Made by a program: the position numbers and the translations under genes
Shown here: positions 10,912 to 25,486 of the stretch, one piece after another
Numbering within the stretch: the first letter of the stretch is position 1
Layout: each line of letters opens with the position of its first letter
Source: Epiperipatus broadwayi
Lineage: Eukaryota > Onychophora > Udeonychophora > Euonychophora > Peripatidae
Direction of reading: 5' to 3'
DNA: 64,000 nt
Assembly (NCBI GenBank): GCA_028023455.1
Contig: JAQFVV010006719.1
Span: 62,001 to 126,000, forward strand
The notes under the pieces: generated by a model
What the model saw: the letters and a program-made list of their open reading frames with translations, nothing else
Database searches by the model: none
What the model was told of the DNA's origin: nothing

Positions 10912-13095
10912 CTAAATTGAAGCTACTGGGAAGACAAAAAAATAGGGGGAAATCTCAAAAGTATCACATCTACAAATTATAATAAAGAAATAATTATATG
11001 AACGATTTACATACTGACAAGAATTAAAATAAAGTTTTAAAAGCATATTATAAGAAATTCTATTTTTGGAAATGTCTTTGTATAAAAATTTCATATCCCT
11101 AGCTCTTCTTGCCAAAAGAGATATATTGTAATCATCTCTTAGGGAACAAAATTTAAAAACTTTTTGAAAACTAATTGTAATTTATTTATATCTCTTTATG
11201 TGTGTGGATTCCATAATACTTAACACAATCCTAAAATAGAAAGAACCAAAGTTTATATTTGGTGGAATATTCAAAGACATCACCTTGTCTGCAAATAGTT
11301 CTCACCATCTTGAGGCTTTTGTTAATTGCTAACTCTACATTAAGACAAATGATGCCATTACTGAAAATGATTGTAAGAACCCTAAGTGCATCAGCAGAGT
11401 TTATTTTAGGATTATTAAGATAATATAGAAATCTTAGAAGTTCATATTTAGTGAATCAGATACAGAAGAGTATTAATTTATATTAATTATTATTCCATTT
11501 TCTTCACACTATTTAAAAAAACTATGATATTTTGACACAATTTGTAATCACAGCATCTGAATATCTTGCAGTCATCAGCATAACGTAAGAGATAAAAGAA
11601 TTATAGATTAGTTCGGAGCTCACTAATATATATATATTAAAAAGTACAAAAAGCTAACATACTACCCATTTCAAGATAATAATATTGTAAAAACATTTGA
11701 TCATTAAATTTAATAAAAACTACTCGGGCTTTTAAGAAGAATGTAGATTAGTAAAAAATGTAATGTTTAATTTTATTAAAGGTGTTTGACATATTGAAAT
11801 AGATAACATCCATTCTGCCTTGTTCTTCCATTGGATGCACAATATGGTCATAAATAGTAACAAGATTTGTTTCTATTGATTTATTTGGGATAAAATCATG
11901 TTGATTCAGTGGCAATAATTTGATATCATGCATTACTTTACTGTAGAAACATTCTTCCAAATATCCTTGCAATAGTAAACAAAATCAAAATGAGCCTACA
12001 ATTATTGATCTTATCTTCACTTTTAAGGCTATGAATAATTTTAGTAATTTTTAGAGATGTAATGAAAGTATGGCTTGCTATAGAACAATTGAGAATATGA
12101 CAAAGAAGATAAATATTTGGTATAGCATTTATAAATGAAAGTGTGGATATTACCTGGACTAAGATTGAAATCCAATTTCAGTGCTTCAACGGCTACCACA
12201 ATACAGCATTCTGTAAATTTATTGAGTGAAATATTTTATCCAACATTCTCACTGATTAAATTATGGTCATTATAGTATATGGTTACTTAAAAAGTTCTGA
12301 AAAATATTGAGAAAAATCAGTATCAGCTAATTTAAGAGATATTAACCTGTTATATTTTTCTCTTAATGACACCCAAATCCTTCATGAACAATTAGAATTA
12401 TTTAGGATTACCAACAACATTACTCTCCATATCTTTAATAAATTTCTGATAGTCTTTTCTATAAATAATCATAGATAATCTTCTGTAGTTGATAAAATTA
12501 CTGTAAGGAATCATATTTTTGGTTTTTAAATATTGCCTGTAATGATAACATTTTTTCTTAATAATGTTTTAAGTGATTTGGAAAACCATGAGGGGAAATC
12601 ATAATTAATAATGAGTTATTCGGGTATGAAAAAATTCATTAACAGGATTAAAAGCTTTGCTGAAAAATTTATTTCAATAATTAACATCATTGGAAAAATT
12701 TAAGAGAATCCCAATTAAAATTGGTAAACTGCATGAATATACTTAGACACGTTTTTAATAATTTCTTCCAATAATATGCAAAGATAAAGTCTTGGAATAT
12801 TTTATATCAATAATAAATTCTAATAGTGGATGATGAATATTAAGTGAAAAGGGCAACAATGAATATTTAAAAAGTTACTAAGAATATAATCTAAAGATTG
12901 ATTATTTGCATTTATACAAGAATCATATTGTGTAAGATTTAATAGATTGCAAAATTGAAGTATCCTAAAGGCCTTAGAGAATAGTGAGCTATAATGTGAA
13001 AGAGGGTTGCTTAAATAGAGATTGAGGATATTGAAATTACCTGTATTAGCAGCAGTAGTATTAACAGTAGGATGAACAGTAGTAATGATAGTACT
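10912..13095 (-). pseudogene. Jockey/CR1-like LINE relic (endonuclease C-terminus and reverse transcriptase)
   Basis: A minus-strand non-LTR retrotransposon broken by stops and frameshifts. In coding order: a GNFNIL block near 13065 and a LDYILSNF block near 12890, matching the C-terminal part of an AP-type endonuclease; an RT start with NLSPGNIHTFIYKC (about 12165-12125); a readable stretch 11972-11748 with QHDFIPNKSIETNL and DVIYFNMSNTFNKIKH, the conserved QxGF…S..TNL and D..KAFD..H motifs; the catalytic YADD at 11582-11571; and a C-terminal LLARRARDMKFLYKD block near 11120-11060, usual downstream of RT in this clade. The enzyme would nick DNA and reverse transcribe its own RNA. Many lesions make it inactive. 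The N-terminal half of the endonuclease and ORF1 were not found. Confidence 0.82.
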
Positions 13096-14571
13096 AAATT
13101 ATAAAGTTTATTTATTAAAATTTGTTATTGTAAATTGATAAAATAAGTTTTATTCTCTTACAAGCAACAAACTTATAACTTTGATTTCTATTAAATAAAT
13201 ATACTATGTAATTTAACAAAATAAAGTATGTTGTATCATTTATTAATAATAAAAAAAAGAAGTAAAGTTTAACTGTTGTTCAGCTACGTGTTTTATATTA
13301 AGTTTAAATCATATTTTTTTAAAATTGGCTTCCACACATCAGAATTCCGATGAGAAGACATACGTAAATGTTTAAACGCTAATAATAATTCCAATAACCA
13401 ATATTGGTATTGTTAAAAATACCAGATGGAAAAATATTTAAAAATTATAGTTCTATTGTTTATTATAAATTTACAACTAAAACATTTTTTTTTTTTTAAT
13501 TCTAGTAAGAGAGCTGAATTCTTATTAGTCAAAATAATTTAATATCAACAAATTAAAAATCCTTCTCCTTTTTCTTTTCAAAAACTTTATTTTTTTATTT
13601 CAAAACTGAACATATATATACATTTATATAATACAAAAAAAAAAAAGAAAAAGAAAAAGTGGATGTAGTTTTGCTGTGTTATTATATATCAAAATAATTT
13701 ACAGTATTGGAAATGGATTAAAACCAAAGTTCATCTTAGAATAAGGAATAACATAGTTTTAAAATGTAACAAATCATAAACTTTCTCTATGTTTCATTTT
13801 CATTGATTATGAAATTGTTTTTTTTTTTCCAATAGTAAACAGAGATAAAAATATTTTATAGTAAATGTTTTTATTTGTCATACATTAACGCCCTCCCCTT
13901 ATAATCATTCTTTCAACTATAATTGGGGTTTTTAGACTGAACTTGAAATAAATGTGAGCAGGGGTGGGGTCCACATAAAGATGAAGTTAATTCATTTCTG
14001 AATCCCCACACTTTTATCTCAAATTCAATCTCAAAACCTTAATTGTGGTTGAAAAAACAATTATTTTTTCAGCTTTTGATGTGCAATAAATAAAAGTATT
14101 TACTATAAAATATTTTTTATCTCTATTTATTTTTAAGTTTTTAGTATTGGCACAATAATTACAAATGTCCAACCATATTGTCCTTTAAACAGACTTGATA
14201 CTAATAGTTTATATGTCACTAGATATTTCTGCAATAAATTAATATGTACATCCCATATGTATATATTCTATTTAATAAGTATCCATAATTATATATGTAT
14301 ATAATAAATCATTTTAACTTAAAATATTAAGACATCCTTTCTGGTGAAGATTGTTTAACATTTTTTCTTTTCCTAAAAAAGGCTTACCAAATCTATATTG
14401 TAAATGAACTTTCTTTAATAATATAATTTTACTCTAAATCGATTTAACACGTTTAGTTTATATATATATCATTACATATTTCTCTAATTACATATATTTA
14501 CTTTAAAATAAATGTAAAGTAAGTTTATTTTATTCTAACTTGAATCAAATTTTACTTTAAGTTGTAAATTA
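13096..14571. other. A+T-rich DNA, no supported feature
   Basis: Poly-T/poly-A runs and no open frame of note. Near 13890-14050 two stretches around 'AACTATAATTGGGGTTTTTAGACTGAACTTGA' type sequence recall a small inverted repeat with 14025-14060, but it is too weak to define an element. Confidence 0.45.
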
Positions 14572-15065
14572 ATACATTGTACAGGCTTAAATCTGCATTT
14601 ATATATGTAATATATGCGGGATTCGAACTCAGACTTTCACACGACCCACTACTCTCAGTACCATCTCATATTGCTGACCCACCTGATCACACACATGTTG
14701 AAAAAATAAATAATCACCAATACACGTATTTCATGCTAAACCAGCAATCATCAGTTGGTCCAGATTACTATCCTCACACATATATACAATCAGTGCTCAG
14801 CGTATATTAAGATAGCCAATCTTTATACTTTAAAGAACGGGCTTCAAACTATTCCAACTCCCAACTCTTCAGCCTTCCATTTCATTGAAAATCTGATGAT
14901 CGAACATTTTTAGTGCCAAGGTTGTCATCCTACCCATGTTGACATATTAGTCATTCTGACCCCTCATGTACAGGAGAATAATCCATTTATACATACATAT
15001 GCGAGGGATGGGCAGACCTTTTACACACTATTTATATAAATTAATACATTGTACAGGCTTAAACC
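14572..15065 (-). repeat. family 1 hammerhead repeat, minus strand, slightly over one full unit
   Basis: The minus strand contains the full unit of this family: spacer, ribozyme (14707-14772), and tRNA-like end with box B (GAGTTCGAATCCC at about 14620-14632). The junction motif ACAGGCTTAAA occurs at 14581 and again at 15053, so the copy exceeds one unit, with a 472-bp period. This is the signature of excision from, or copying of, a head-to-tail tandem. Confidence 0.85.
14707..14772 (-). ncRNA. type I hammerhead ribozyme motif (family 1), core intact
   Basis: On the minus strand CTGATGA runs 14754-14748, stem II is TGCT/AGCA with loop GGTTT, GAAA lies at 14732-14729, stem III is TACGTG (self-complementary allowing one G-U), and the cleavage site is TA at 14722-14721. 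Stem I pairs CCAA with TTGG next to the core, then TAATC with GATTA after an internal loop. With the 4.26 kb copy this is the best candidate for retained activity. Confidence 0.87.
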
Positions 15066-15311
15066 TGCAGCAAATTTTCAATGAAATGGAAGGCTGAAGA
15101 GTTGTTGAAGCCTGTCCATTAAAGTATGAAGATTGGCTATCTTAATATAAAGCTGAGCACTGATTGTATATATGTGTGAGGATAGTAATCTGGACCAACT
15201 GATGATTTCTGGTTTAGCATGAACTACATATATTGGTGATTATTTATCTTTTCAACATGTGTGTGATCAGGTGGGTCAGCAATATGAGATGGCACTGAGA
15301 GTAGTGGGTTT
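15066..15311 (+). repeat. family 1 hammerhead repeat, plus-strand partner
   Basis: This copy faces the previous one head to head, so 14572-15311 is a long imperfect palindrome. CTGATGA is kept at 15199-15205, but GAAA reads GAAC and stem II has lost pairing (TTTCT…AGCA), so cleavage is unlikely. Its 3' end stops within the tRNA-like part before box B. Confidence 0.8.
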
Positions 15312-16588
15312 AAGTTGTAAACTAACTTTATTTTATCATAACTCAAAGCAAGCTTTCAATTGAAAGAAGAAGAAAAATTCCACACATTATTTAAAATGTA
15401 TTAATGTTGATATTAAAAACTGTCAATTAAAACTTTAAAAAATGCTATATCACTCTCTCACATGTCTTAATTAAACTGTATCTATAAAATAAACAAATAC
15501 ATAAACAACCAAGCATACAGAAAAAGTAAGCGGAACAAAATCATTTAAAAATCAATAATATTTCACCAGTTTAGTTTTTAAATGCATGTATTACTATCAG
15601 TGCTTTAAATAAAAGAAATTGAAAAATTTATAATAAATTAAGAAAATTTAATAAAATACAAAAGTTATATAAAATTACTAAAACATTCATGACATAATTG
15701 GATATATACCTAGATGTTTCTTAATTTTTTTCCTAAATTATATTTTATTTTAGAAAATAAAATTAAAGAATGGAAAATGTCAGATTTGTAATTACTTAAG
15801 TAAGTCATTTATATTGTTATTTTTGTGACAACATTTTGCAACCAAGTCATTATGAATTACATTGAAGAAAGACTATAAAAATAAATTTTAACAAAATTGA
15901 AGTAATATTTTAAAGATTTGTATTGATTCTGTAAATGAAATTATTTTATTCAACTAAAACAGGAAAAAGTGGAATAATAATTAGAAGTAAAATGGTATAA
16001 AGATGCATTAGATAAACTTAATATTATATTTAACGAAAATATTCTTCTATAATATAAAAGATTATAATCTCTATATCTTGCCTGTTTCAAATTTATCCAT
16101 AGGTAACACATTGTTTTGAAAATTACAAAGAAAGATGGGGAAAATGAATAGGTTCATATTCTATTATTGATGTTATTTAAAAACTAAAGAATTTTTATGA
16201 ATATGAGCAGAAATAGTTGTGGAAGTCTAAGGCAATTATAAATAAGTATTCCTAAAGGAAATCTGATTTGATGTAATTTTTTTAATATTATGGAAATTAA
16301 AAGATTTTGAGAGATTTTACTACATTAATATCTGAGAGGTAATTGCACTGCTTTAGATCGTCTATGACTGCTGACAGCATTTGTTATATACACACAAAAA
16401 CAATATAAAAAATGAGAGTTAATATCATATTAGCTAATTAACATAAGAATTGGTCATTTGCTATTTGTTAAATGATTATTGACCACACTGGTTATCATAA
16501 TTATTGATTGAAAAATAACTGAATTTGTTTTAGATTTATTATGGAAAACTTATAACTTTATATTATTTCCATGAATACAAAATGGACT
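15312..16588. other. A+T-rich DNA, no supported feature
   Basis: No recognisable coding or RNA gene and no repeat copy that I could match to other parts of the window. Confidence 0.5.
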
Positions 16589-19215
<2,627 letters not shown>

Positions 19216-19399
19216 GGTAGTTTTCAGTTACGCGTAGTGTGGCTGCTAGGCAACGCTGCAGCACCACCAAGAAGCCTGCAAGTGATAAATTTCTATACAA
19301 AAATGGCTAAAATCGATGGAAAATTAAAACGCCTAAGGCAAGACATCAAAAGTAAGTAAAAAATAAAGCGAAATAATATGGAAATTTTCACACACACAC

Positions 19400-19800
19400 A
19401 AAATTAGTAAAAATACATAAAATACCCCCCCCCACCAGCGATAAATAGAAATGACTCAAAAATAAGTAAAATACAATTAAAAATTGTGGAAATCGGTGAA
19501 ATACATAAAATACAACCCCCCCCCAGCGATAAATTGAAATGACTCAAAAATAAATAAAATCCAAATTACAAAAAGAGAAATCAGTGAAATACATAAAATA
19601 CAACACCTCCCCCAAGCGATAAATTGAAATGGCTCAAAAATAAGTAAAATACAAATTAAAAAAATCGTGGAAATTGGTGAATTACATAAAATACATTACC
19701 CCCCCCCCCCAGGAGATAAATTGAAATGGCTCAAAAATAAGTAAAATACAAATTAAAAAATTGCTCAAAAATAAGTAAAATACAAATTGCAAAAACAGAA
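19400..19800 (+). repeat. minisatellite of about 90 bp in the left arm
   Basis: About four units each hold a TACATAAAATAC block, a run of C, AGCGATAAATTGAAATG and CTCAAAAATAAGTAAAATAC; starts near 19411, 19499, 19587 and 19681. The right arm has fewer units (25010-25240), so arm lengths differ partly through repeat number. Confidence 0.8.
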
Positions 19801-20466
19801 ATTGCCCCCCCCTCACTAATTTAAAATTATTGAAAAAATATTTACAAAGATAGACATATAGAGTCTTTTGATACATCTTAACTTTTATTACTAGGTATTA
19901 AAACAGTTTTGAAAGAAAATGTTGAGTAAAGGTGAAAAATTTAACATTAAAAAATATAATCGTCCCAGTGGGCTGACTTACTCTTTGTTCCAAATATACA
20001 TTTTAAAATTATTTCCAAGTTTATTCTTATTTTTCCAAGATGTGATCAGATAATTTCCAAGAAATAAATGACAAAAACAAATTTTAGCTTGGAAAAACAT
20101 TTCTCTATATATGTAAATTGGGTACCTCGAAATTGTCACTCTTATGCAAAGAAAAGCAAATTTTGGATATCTTAGAATTAAATAATTTAAAAAAATAGCA
20201 AAGCTTAAAAATCTATAACCTTGTCACTCCCTTTGCATATATGTATGTGTGAAAACCCACACACAAAGTAATGTTTACATCTATTATAACTTTAAATTGG
20301 TAATTATTTCTGCATGCTTTAACTATATATATCAGCTAATATTATTTTAAGGACACATTTATATAAATATATGCACATACACATATTTATGTATTATTAT
20401 TGTTTTATTAAGTTGCTTTTAATTAATTTACGCTAACTTGGAGTGGTTTAAACTAAGAAAAATACA

Positions 20467-20490
20467 CTACTATGGAACATAGTAGTGAAA
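20467..20490 (+). repeat. 19-nt perfect-stem hairpin followed by TGAAAC
   Basis: CTACTATG and CATAGTAG pair around GAA (20467-20485) and are followed by T-GAAA-CG. The same hairpin plus GAAA occurs on the minus strand at 22000-22024 and 22210-22234. It looks like stem II plus GAAA of a hammerhead, but no CUGANGA box precedes it. Confidence 0.5.
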
Positions 20491-20799
20491 CGTTATGACA
20501 GGTAAAGAATACCGTTTCAATATTAAAAGTTGCAAAATGAAATGTGATATAATAGACCTCTCACATTAAAAAATATAATCGCTTGGCAAATTGAAATGTG
20601 ACACAAAATACAACCCCTTCCCCAACTAATTTCTAAATTGGATTCGTAACATCCAAAAACCCCAAGTACAAAACACACACAAAAAAACACACAAATACTT
20701 ACAAAAAAAAGTACTTACAAAAGATAGACATCATGGGCAATTTGAAAGTAGGCAAAAAGAACATTCAAACTTTGAGACTTTGCATGAAAATTATTTGGA

Positions 20800-21067
20800 G
20801 AAGCTTATTCAATTGGTTTTTAGTCCAATAATAAAAAATTTGAATGGCTGAGACAAATGATAATCTGCAGTCCTCAAACCAGGTTCCTTTCTAAGTGATA
20901 TGCAATTTTGAGATACTAATGTTGCATTTCCATTGCATTCTTGGACTCATATAACGCCCCCTTTGATGGCCATCGACCCAAACTTTTTGAGAGGGCAGAA
21001 CACTTTTACTTTGTAAAAACTCCACTGCCTCATCTTCTGTTTTTGGAAGATCCCACATTTTCATCAT
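20800..21067 (-). pseudogene. Merlin-like (IS1016/ISXO2-type) transposase, N-terminal fragment
   Basis: On the minus strand from ATGATG at 21067: MWDLPKTEDEAVEFLQ…VLPS, then MSPRMQWKCN, then CISLRK, and after loss of one G in a homopolymer, GTWFEDCRLSF…AIQIFYYW. This order, with the EAVxFLQ..GVLP helix, WxC finger remnant and the C..SLRKGTWF motif, is that of Merlin transposases, which carry a zinc-binding N-terminus before a DDE catalytic domain. The first Cys pair is partly mutated (KVWVDGH). The reading runs into the left arm and the DDE part is not found, so it is dead. A piece of the right arm's minus strand (24100-23990, LFKQIADDYKN…VSKYM) could be the following segment, but I cannot confirm it. 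Confidence 0.68.
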
Positions 21068-21094
21068 TTTGGCTAAGCAAAGATAAAAACACTA

Positions 21095-21192
21095 GTCTTG
21101 CATTGGTGGTCGAGAGGTCAGCACGACTGCCTTGCAGTTGCCCGGGTTGCGGGTTCGCGTCCTGGCCAATGCTATGACACTTAAAAAAAAAA
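21095..21192 (+). repeat. short tRNA-derived SINE, copy B, with perfect target duplication
   Basis: The tRNA-like body (21100-21172) runs GCATTGG…CCAATGC with box A-like TGGTCGAGAGG and box B GGTTCGCGTCC, then TATGACA and a poly-A tail. The flanks carry an identical 16-bp sequence, AAAGATAAAAACACTA, at 21079-21094 and 21193-21208. The clean duplication implies a fairly recent insertion by LINE-type target-primed reverse transcription, just upstream of the Merlin-like start. Confidence 0.93.
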
Positions 21193-21209
21193 AAAGATAA
21201 AAACACTAT

Positions 21210-23329
21210 ACCTACTTTAATTTCAGCATGGTTTTTTGAAATGTTGCCAAAAAGGTTTGTGCATGTTTACTATTGTATTCATCTGCATTAAAAAAAGTCC
21301 ATATTAATACCATCAAAAATATTAATAATCCCAACAAATTGTATTTCTAGCACTCCAAAGTAATTAATAGGTCATAATAAAACTAAGTAGGTATTTCAAA
21401 AGACTGGTTCAGTTAGATTTTGATTAAATTTGTCAACCCAAGCAATTATATTTTTCATGTGAAAAGTCTATTAGATCTTATTTCTTTCTTAGAAATTTAT
21501 AGTATAGCGTGCCACATATTTTTAATGCTCTATCTTTCGTAACCATTTTTTCAACACAATGATTTAGAAAAATTGTGTGACACTGGTTAACGCTTTTGCT
21601 GCATTAATTTTAATTGCATTTTTGGTTGCAATTTTTTGAACAATTATGATTTGAAAATAATTGCGAAATTTAACATTATGATTATTTAAGTTCAAATTCA
21701 CAATTGAATTTGAGAAAACTACACAAAGCTTAGGTAATGTTACTTACTAATTTTTTTTTATTAATACTAACATTTTCTTAAAATGTACAAAGATTTTTGC
21801 TATCAGATATTTATGTTTGTATTTCTTGATGCATATTCGCGACCCATTAAAAATTTAATGTGACAAACACTAGCATACAGTAATCACCCCAAATATTTAT
21901 GTGTGCTCAATATACATTCCTATTACATGAGATCTGTGTTTTGTTTTAATATATTATTACCATTATTGCATACTGAAATAGTATTTAGCCATCATCCTGT
22001 TTCATCTACTATGTTCCATAGTAGTATCTTTTCACAGTTCAAACCCTCCCAAGTGCACATATATTCATTTAAACTCATCATAAATAATCTACAGTAAGGT
22101 ATATTTGTGTGTATGTGCATCTATATAGATCTAACATACATTAACTGTAATAATTCTATGTGTATGTTTAATATATGTGTTGAAACAGTCAAATATAGTG
22201 ACCCTCCTGTTTCATCTACTATATTACATAGTAGTATGCATTTTTGTATTTATCTATGTTTGAGTATACGTATATTAACTTTAAATCTATCCTGATATTG
22301 TCATATTAAATATAGGTGTGTGTGCATATCATTATTATATAATTATGTATGCATACGTGAAATGAACGTCTACGCACATACAAGTTATAATTTGTAAAAT
22401 TAAATCTAAGGTCAACCTTGCTGTATGTGTAACAGGAACATACATAAATATGTGAAAGGCCTAGCAATGTAATAGATTTAAGAGCATTACAATTCTTTTA
22501 GTTTATTTTAGAATTAAATTATTATAGGCTGATGTGTAAATTAATCTTATTTTCACATATAAAGTATATTAAAATCAAATGAGTTGCATATGTGGTAAGT
22601 TGTTTATGAGTTCTAAAGTTTTTTTTCTAAAAATCCTTTTGCTGAATTTTGAATCTTGACCTAATTAGTGCTTGAAAAAAAAAGAAGGGGGTTAGAGAAA
22701 AAAATAACAAGTTACTAATCTATTTTAAAATCAACTGCAGGTAAATAAATCTAAGAACTGCCTTCAAAAATCAATAACTTGGCAAAATTCACTGTCTTTG
22801 CTAAAAAAAATAGTGTAAATCAAATAATTGAGAAAAAAATAAATTGTAAACAAGTTTAAGAATGAGCAGTGTATAAACTAAAATTTTGGCTTTAGCAAAA
22901 CTTTTCCTTTTATTTATTTTTTATTGAAAGCCATGTGATTTTATGATGTCCAATGTGGAGTAGAAGACGTCTATTGGCATCTATCCTAAGGGAACTGTTA
23001 AGTCATGATGGGAGAAGAAGACCCGCACCACCTGCTCACCTAACCGCACTGATGGAGAAAGCAATCTAGACTTTGCCCACCATGCCAGCTAGAAGCAGAA
23101 AGAAGACTGGTAATAAACTTCTGCAGAACTCTATTTCAATTCTAAAATCAGGCTAAACTTAAAACCTAGTTATCCTATTCTGTAAATGTGCACAACAAAA
23201 ATTCTTTCTCGTTATTTAAATTTCTTAAGCTATGAAAAAAATCTAAGCGCTAAAGTAAAGTATAATTTTATGTTAAATGTAATCTTGTAAGTCTTGCTTG
23301 ATCTTATATAACTTTAAATTCATCTAAAC
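21210..23329. other. spacer DNA of the foldback element
   Basis: Mostly A+T-rich. Two hairpin+TTTC motifs lie at 22000-22024 and 22210-22234. A patch of higher G+C at about 22930-23120 has no recognisable product. No gene is supported. Confidence 0.45.
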
Positions 23330-23819
23330 CAGGGGCAAGCAAATAATGACCCATGGGCTACATGTGGCCCACTAAGAGTTTTTTGCAGCCCATAAAACAG
23401 CCAGAAAAATCTGACTAGAACTGAGATTTCCTTCCTTTGCATGACCAAAGATTCATCTTGTATTTTCCACTAGTGCAGCCATGTCAATACACATGCGCAA
23501 GTATAGATAAGATACACAGTGCTTTTCCGGTTGATCTGGTTAATTTCAATTTTGTCTTTGCAACAGTAAATATATAAATTTCTAAATTTAGTGAAACCAT
23601 GAACCCTCCGAAAAACCGTAATGTTGTGTTTAATAAAGAATGAATAAACAAATATTTCTTTGGTAATACAGGGAATAAAGCAGTGTGTTTATTATGTCAT
23701 GAAAATAAGGTGCGACCCTCCATTAACCCCTGCTTCCATAAAATGGCCCCCAATGCAGCCGTCCACTAATCTCCACTTCCACAAAGTTGTCCCTGAGCCA
23801 AAACAATTGCCCACCCCTG
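23330..23819 (+). mobile_element. non-autonomous hAT element (490 bp)
   Basis: Ends are CAGGGGCAAGC on the left and, inverted, CAGGGGTGGGC on the right, the usual Charlie-like hAT termini. The 8-bp target duplication is ATCTAAAC (23322-23329) and GTCTAAAC (23820-23827), one mismatch. Inside is the start of a transposase with a BED-type finger. The rest of the transposase is missing, so it would have needed an enzyme from elsewhere. Confidence 0.9.
23599..23712 (+). pseudogene. hAT transposase N-terminus (BED zinc-finger remnant)
   Basis: ATG at 23599 reads MNPPKNRNVVFNKE, a stop where the family has Trp (TGA for TGG at 23641), then INKYFFGNTGNKAVCLLCHENKV. This is the N-terminal layout of ZBED5/GTF2IRD2-like hAT transposases: FNxEWxxKYFF…KAVCLxC, with CLLC as the first Cys pair of the BED finger. 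The His pair and catalytic RNase H-like domain are absent because the element is internally deleted. It cannot make a working enzyme. Confidence 0.82.
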
Positions 23820-25486
23820 GTCTAAACTAAATGAAACTCACTTGAGATGATTATACCTATTTTATTTTATCTTTGTTTGAAAATATATGAATTATGCTAT
23901 GATTGATTCGGAACGGAGTTTAATATAAAATTGTTATTTAACATCATTACAACTCTTTTTGATCTGTGTGTGTACTTTTAAAAAAGATTCCACTGTTACA
24001 CCTGTTTTTGAAGTCAAAAAGTTTGAATGTTCTTTTCATGTACTTTGAAACCATCCTTGTTGTATTTTTATAATCATCTGCAATCTGTTTGAACAAGCTT
24101 CTCCAAATAATTTTCATGCAAAGTCTCAAAGTTTGAATGTTCTTTTTGCATACTTTCAAATTGCCCGTGATGTCTATCTTTTGTAAGTAATTTTTTTTTG
24201 TAAGTATTTGGTTTTTTTGTGTGTGTTGTACTTGGGTTTTTTGAATGTTATGAATCAAATTTAGAAATCAGTCAGAGGGGGGGGGGGGAATTGTGTTTAA
24301 TGTCACATTTCATTTTGCTAAGCGATTATATTTTTTAATGTGAGAGGTCTATTATGTTACATTTAAATTTGCAACTTTTGATATTGAAACAATATTCTTT
24401 ACCTATTATAAAGTTCACTTACTATGTTCCATAATTTATTAAACCCCTCCAGGTTGGTGTATATTAATTAAAAGCAACTTAATAGAATGATAATAATACT
24501 TAAATGCGTGTATGTGCGTATATTTATATAAATGCGTATATAAAATAATACTAGCTGATATATATAGTTAAAGCACACATAAATAATTATCAATTTAAAG
24601 TTATAATAGATGTAAGCATTACCGGGTATGTGGGTTTTCACACATACATATATGCAAAAGGAGTGGCAAGGTTATAGATTTTTAAGCTTTGCTATTTTTG
24701 AAAATTATTTAATTCTAAGTTATGCAAAATTTGCTTTTCTTTGCATAAGAGTGACAATTTTGAGGTAACCGCACCTTGGAAAAAATAAGAATAAACCTGG
24801 AAATAAGTTTAAAATGTATATTTGAAACAAAAAGAACGTCAGTACATGAGTGCGATTATATTTTTTAACGTTAAATTTTTTGCCTTTACTCAACATTTTC
24901 TTTCAAAACTGTTTTAATACATCATAATAAAAGTTAATAAGATGTATCAAAAGATTCTACATGTCTATCTTTTGTAAGTATTTTTTCAATAATTTTAAGT
25001 TAGTGAGGGGGGTGTGTGATTTCTGTTTTTGTAATTTGTATTTTACTTATTTTTGAGCCATTTTTTAATTTGTATTTTATTTATTTTTGAGTCATTTCAA
25101 TTTATCGCTTCGGGGAGGGGGGTTGTATTTTATGTATTTCACCAATTTCCATGATTTTTTATTTTGTATTTTACTTATTTTTGAGCCATTTCAATTTATC
25201 ACTTGGACAGAGATTTATTTTATGTATTTTTACCAATTTTGTGTGAGTGTGTACTTTTTTAAAATTTACTTATTATTTCACTTGATTTTTTACTTACTTT
25301 TGATGTCTTGCCTTAGGCAAACCAATTTTTTTTACTTGATTTTTACTTACTTTTGATGTCTTGCCTTAGGTATTTTAATTTTCCATTGATTTCAGCCATG
25401 TTTGTATAGAAATTTATCACTTACAGGCTTCTTGGTGGTGCTGCAATGTCTCCTAGCAGCCACAATACATGTAACCGAACACTACC

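Larger units (their letters stand above)
19216..25486. mobile_element. foldback-type element with long inverted arms
   Basis: The left arm (about 19216-20811) and right arm (about 24096-25486) are diverged reverse complements over 1.4-1.6 kb. Ends read GGTAGT…GTTAC…TGTGGCTGCTAGG on the left, and its complement on the right, each next to an A-run that may be the target duplication. Shared interior blocks include CAGGCTTCTTGGTGGTG, GCCTAAGGCAAGACATCAAAA, and the CTTTGAGACTTTGCATG block at the inner arm ends. The 3.3-kb spacer holds a Merlin-like transposase fragment, a SINE and a hAT element. It may be a decayed Merlin element with expanded termini or a separate foldback element; the latter two inserts are clearly later arrivals. 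Confidence 0.75.

Noticed and set aside
14577-14810. 77-codon plus-strand open frame
   Set aside because: It lies in the hammerhead repeat and reads through the complement of the ribozyme.
19400-19800. CRISPR-like array
   Set aside because: The unit is a degenerate minisatellite without alternating unique spacers, inside a eukaryotic transposon arm.
20941-21177. 78-codon plus-strand open frame
   Set aside because: It runs across the Merlin-like fragment (on the opposite strand) and the SINE; it is a shadow.
23947-24258. 103-codon minus-strand open frame as a gene
   Set aside because: Most of it lies in the inner end of the foldback element's right arm; a link to Merlin transposase is possible but not shown.
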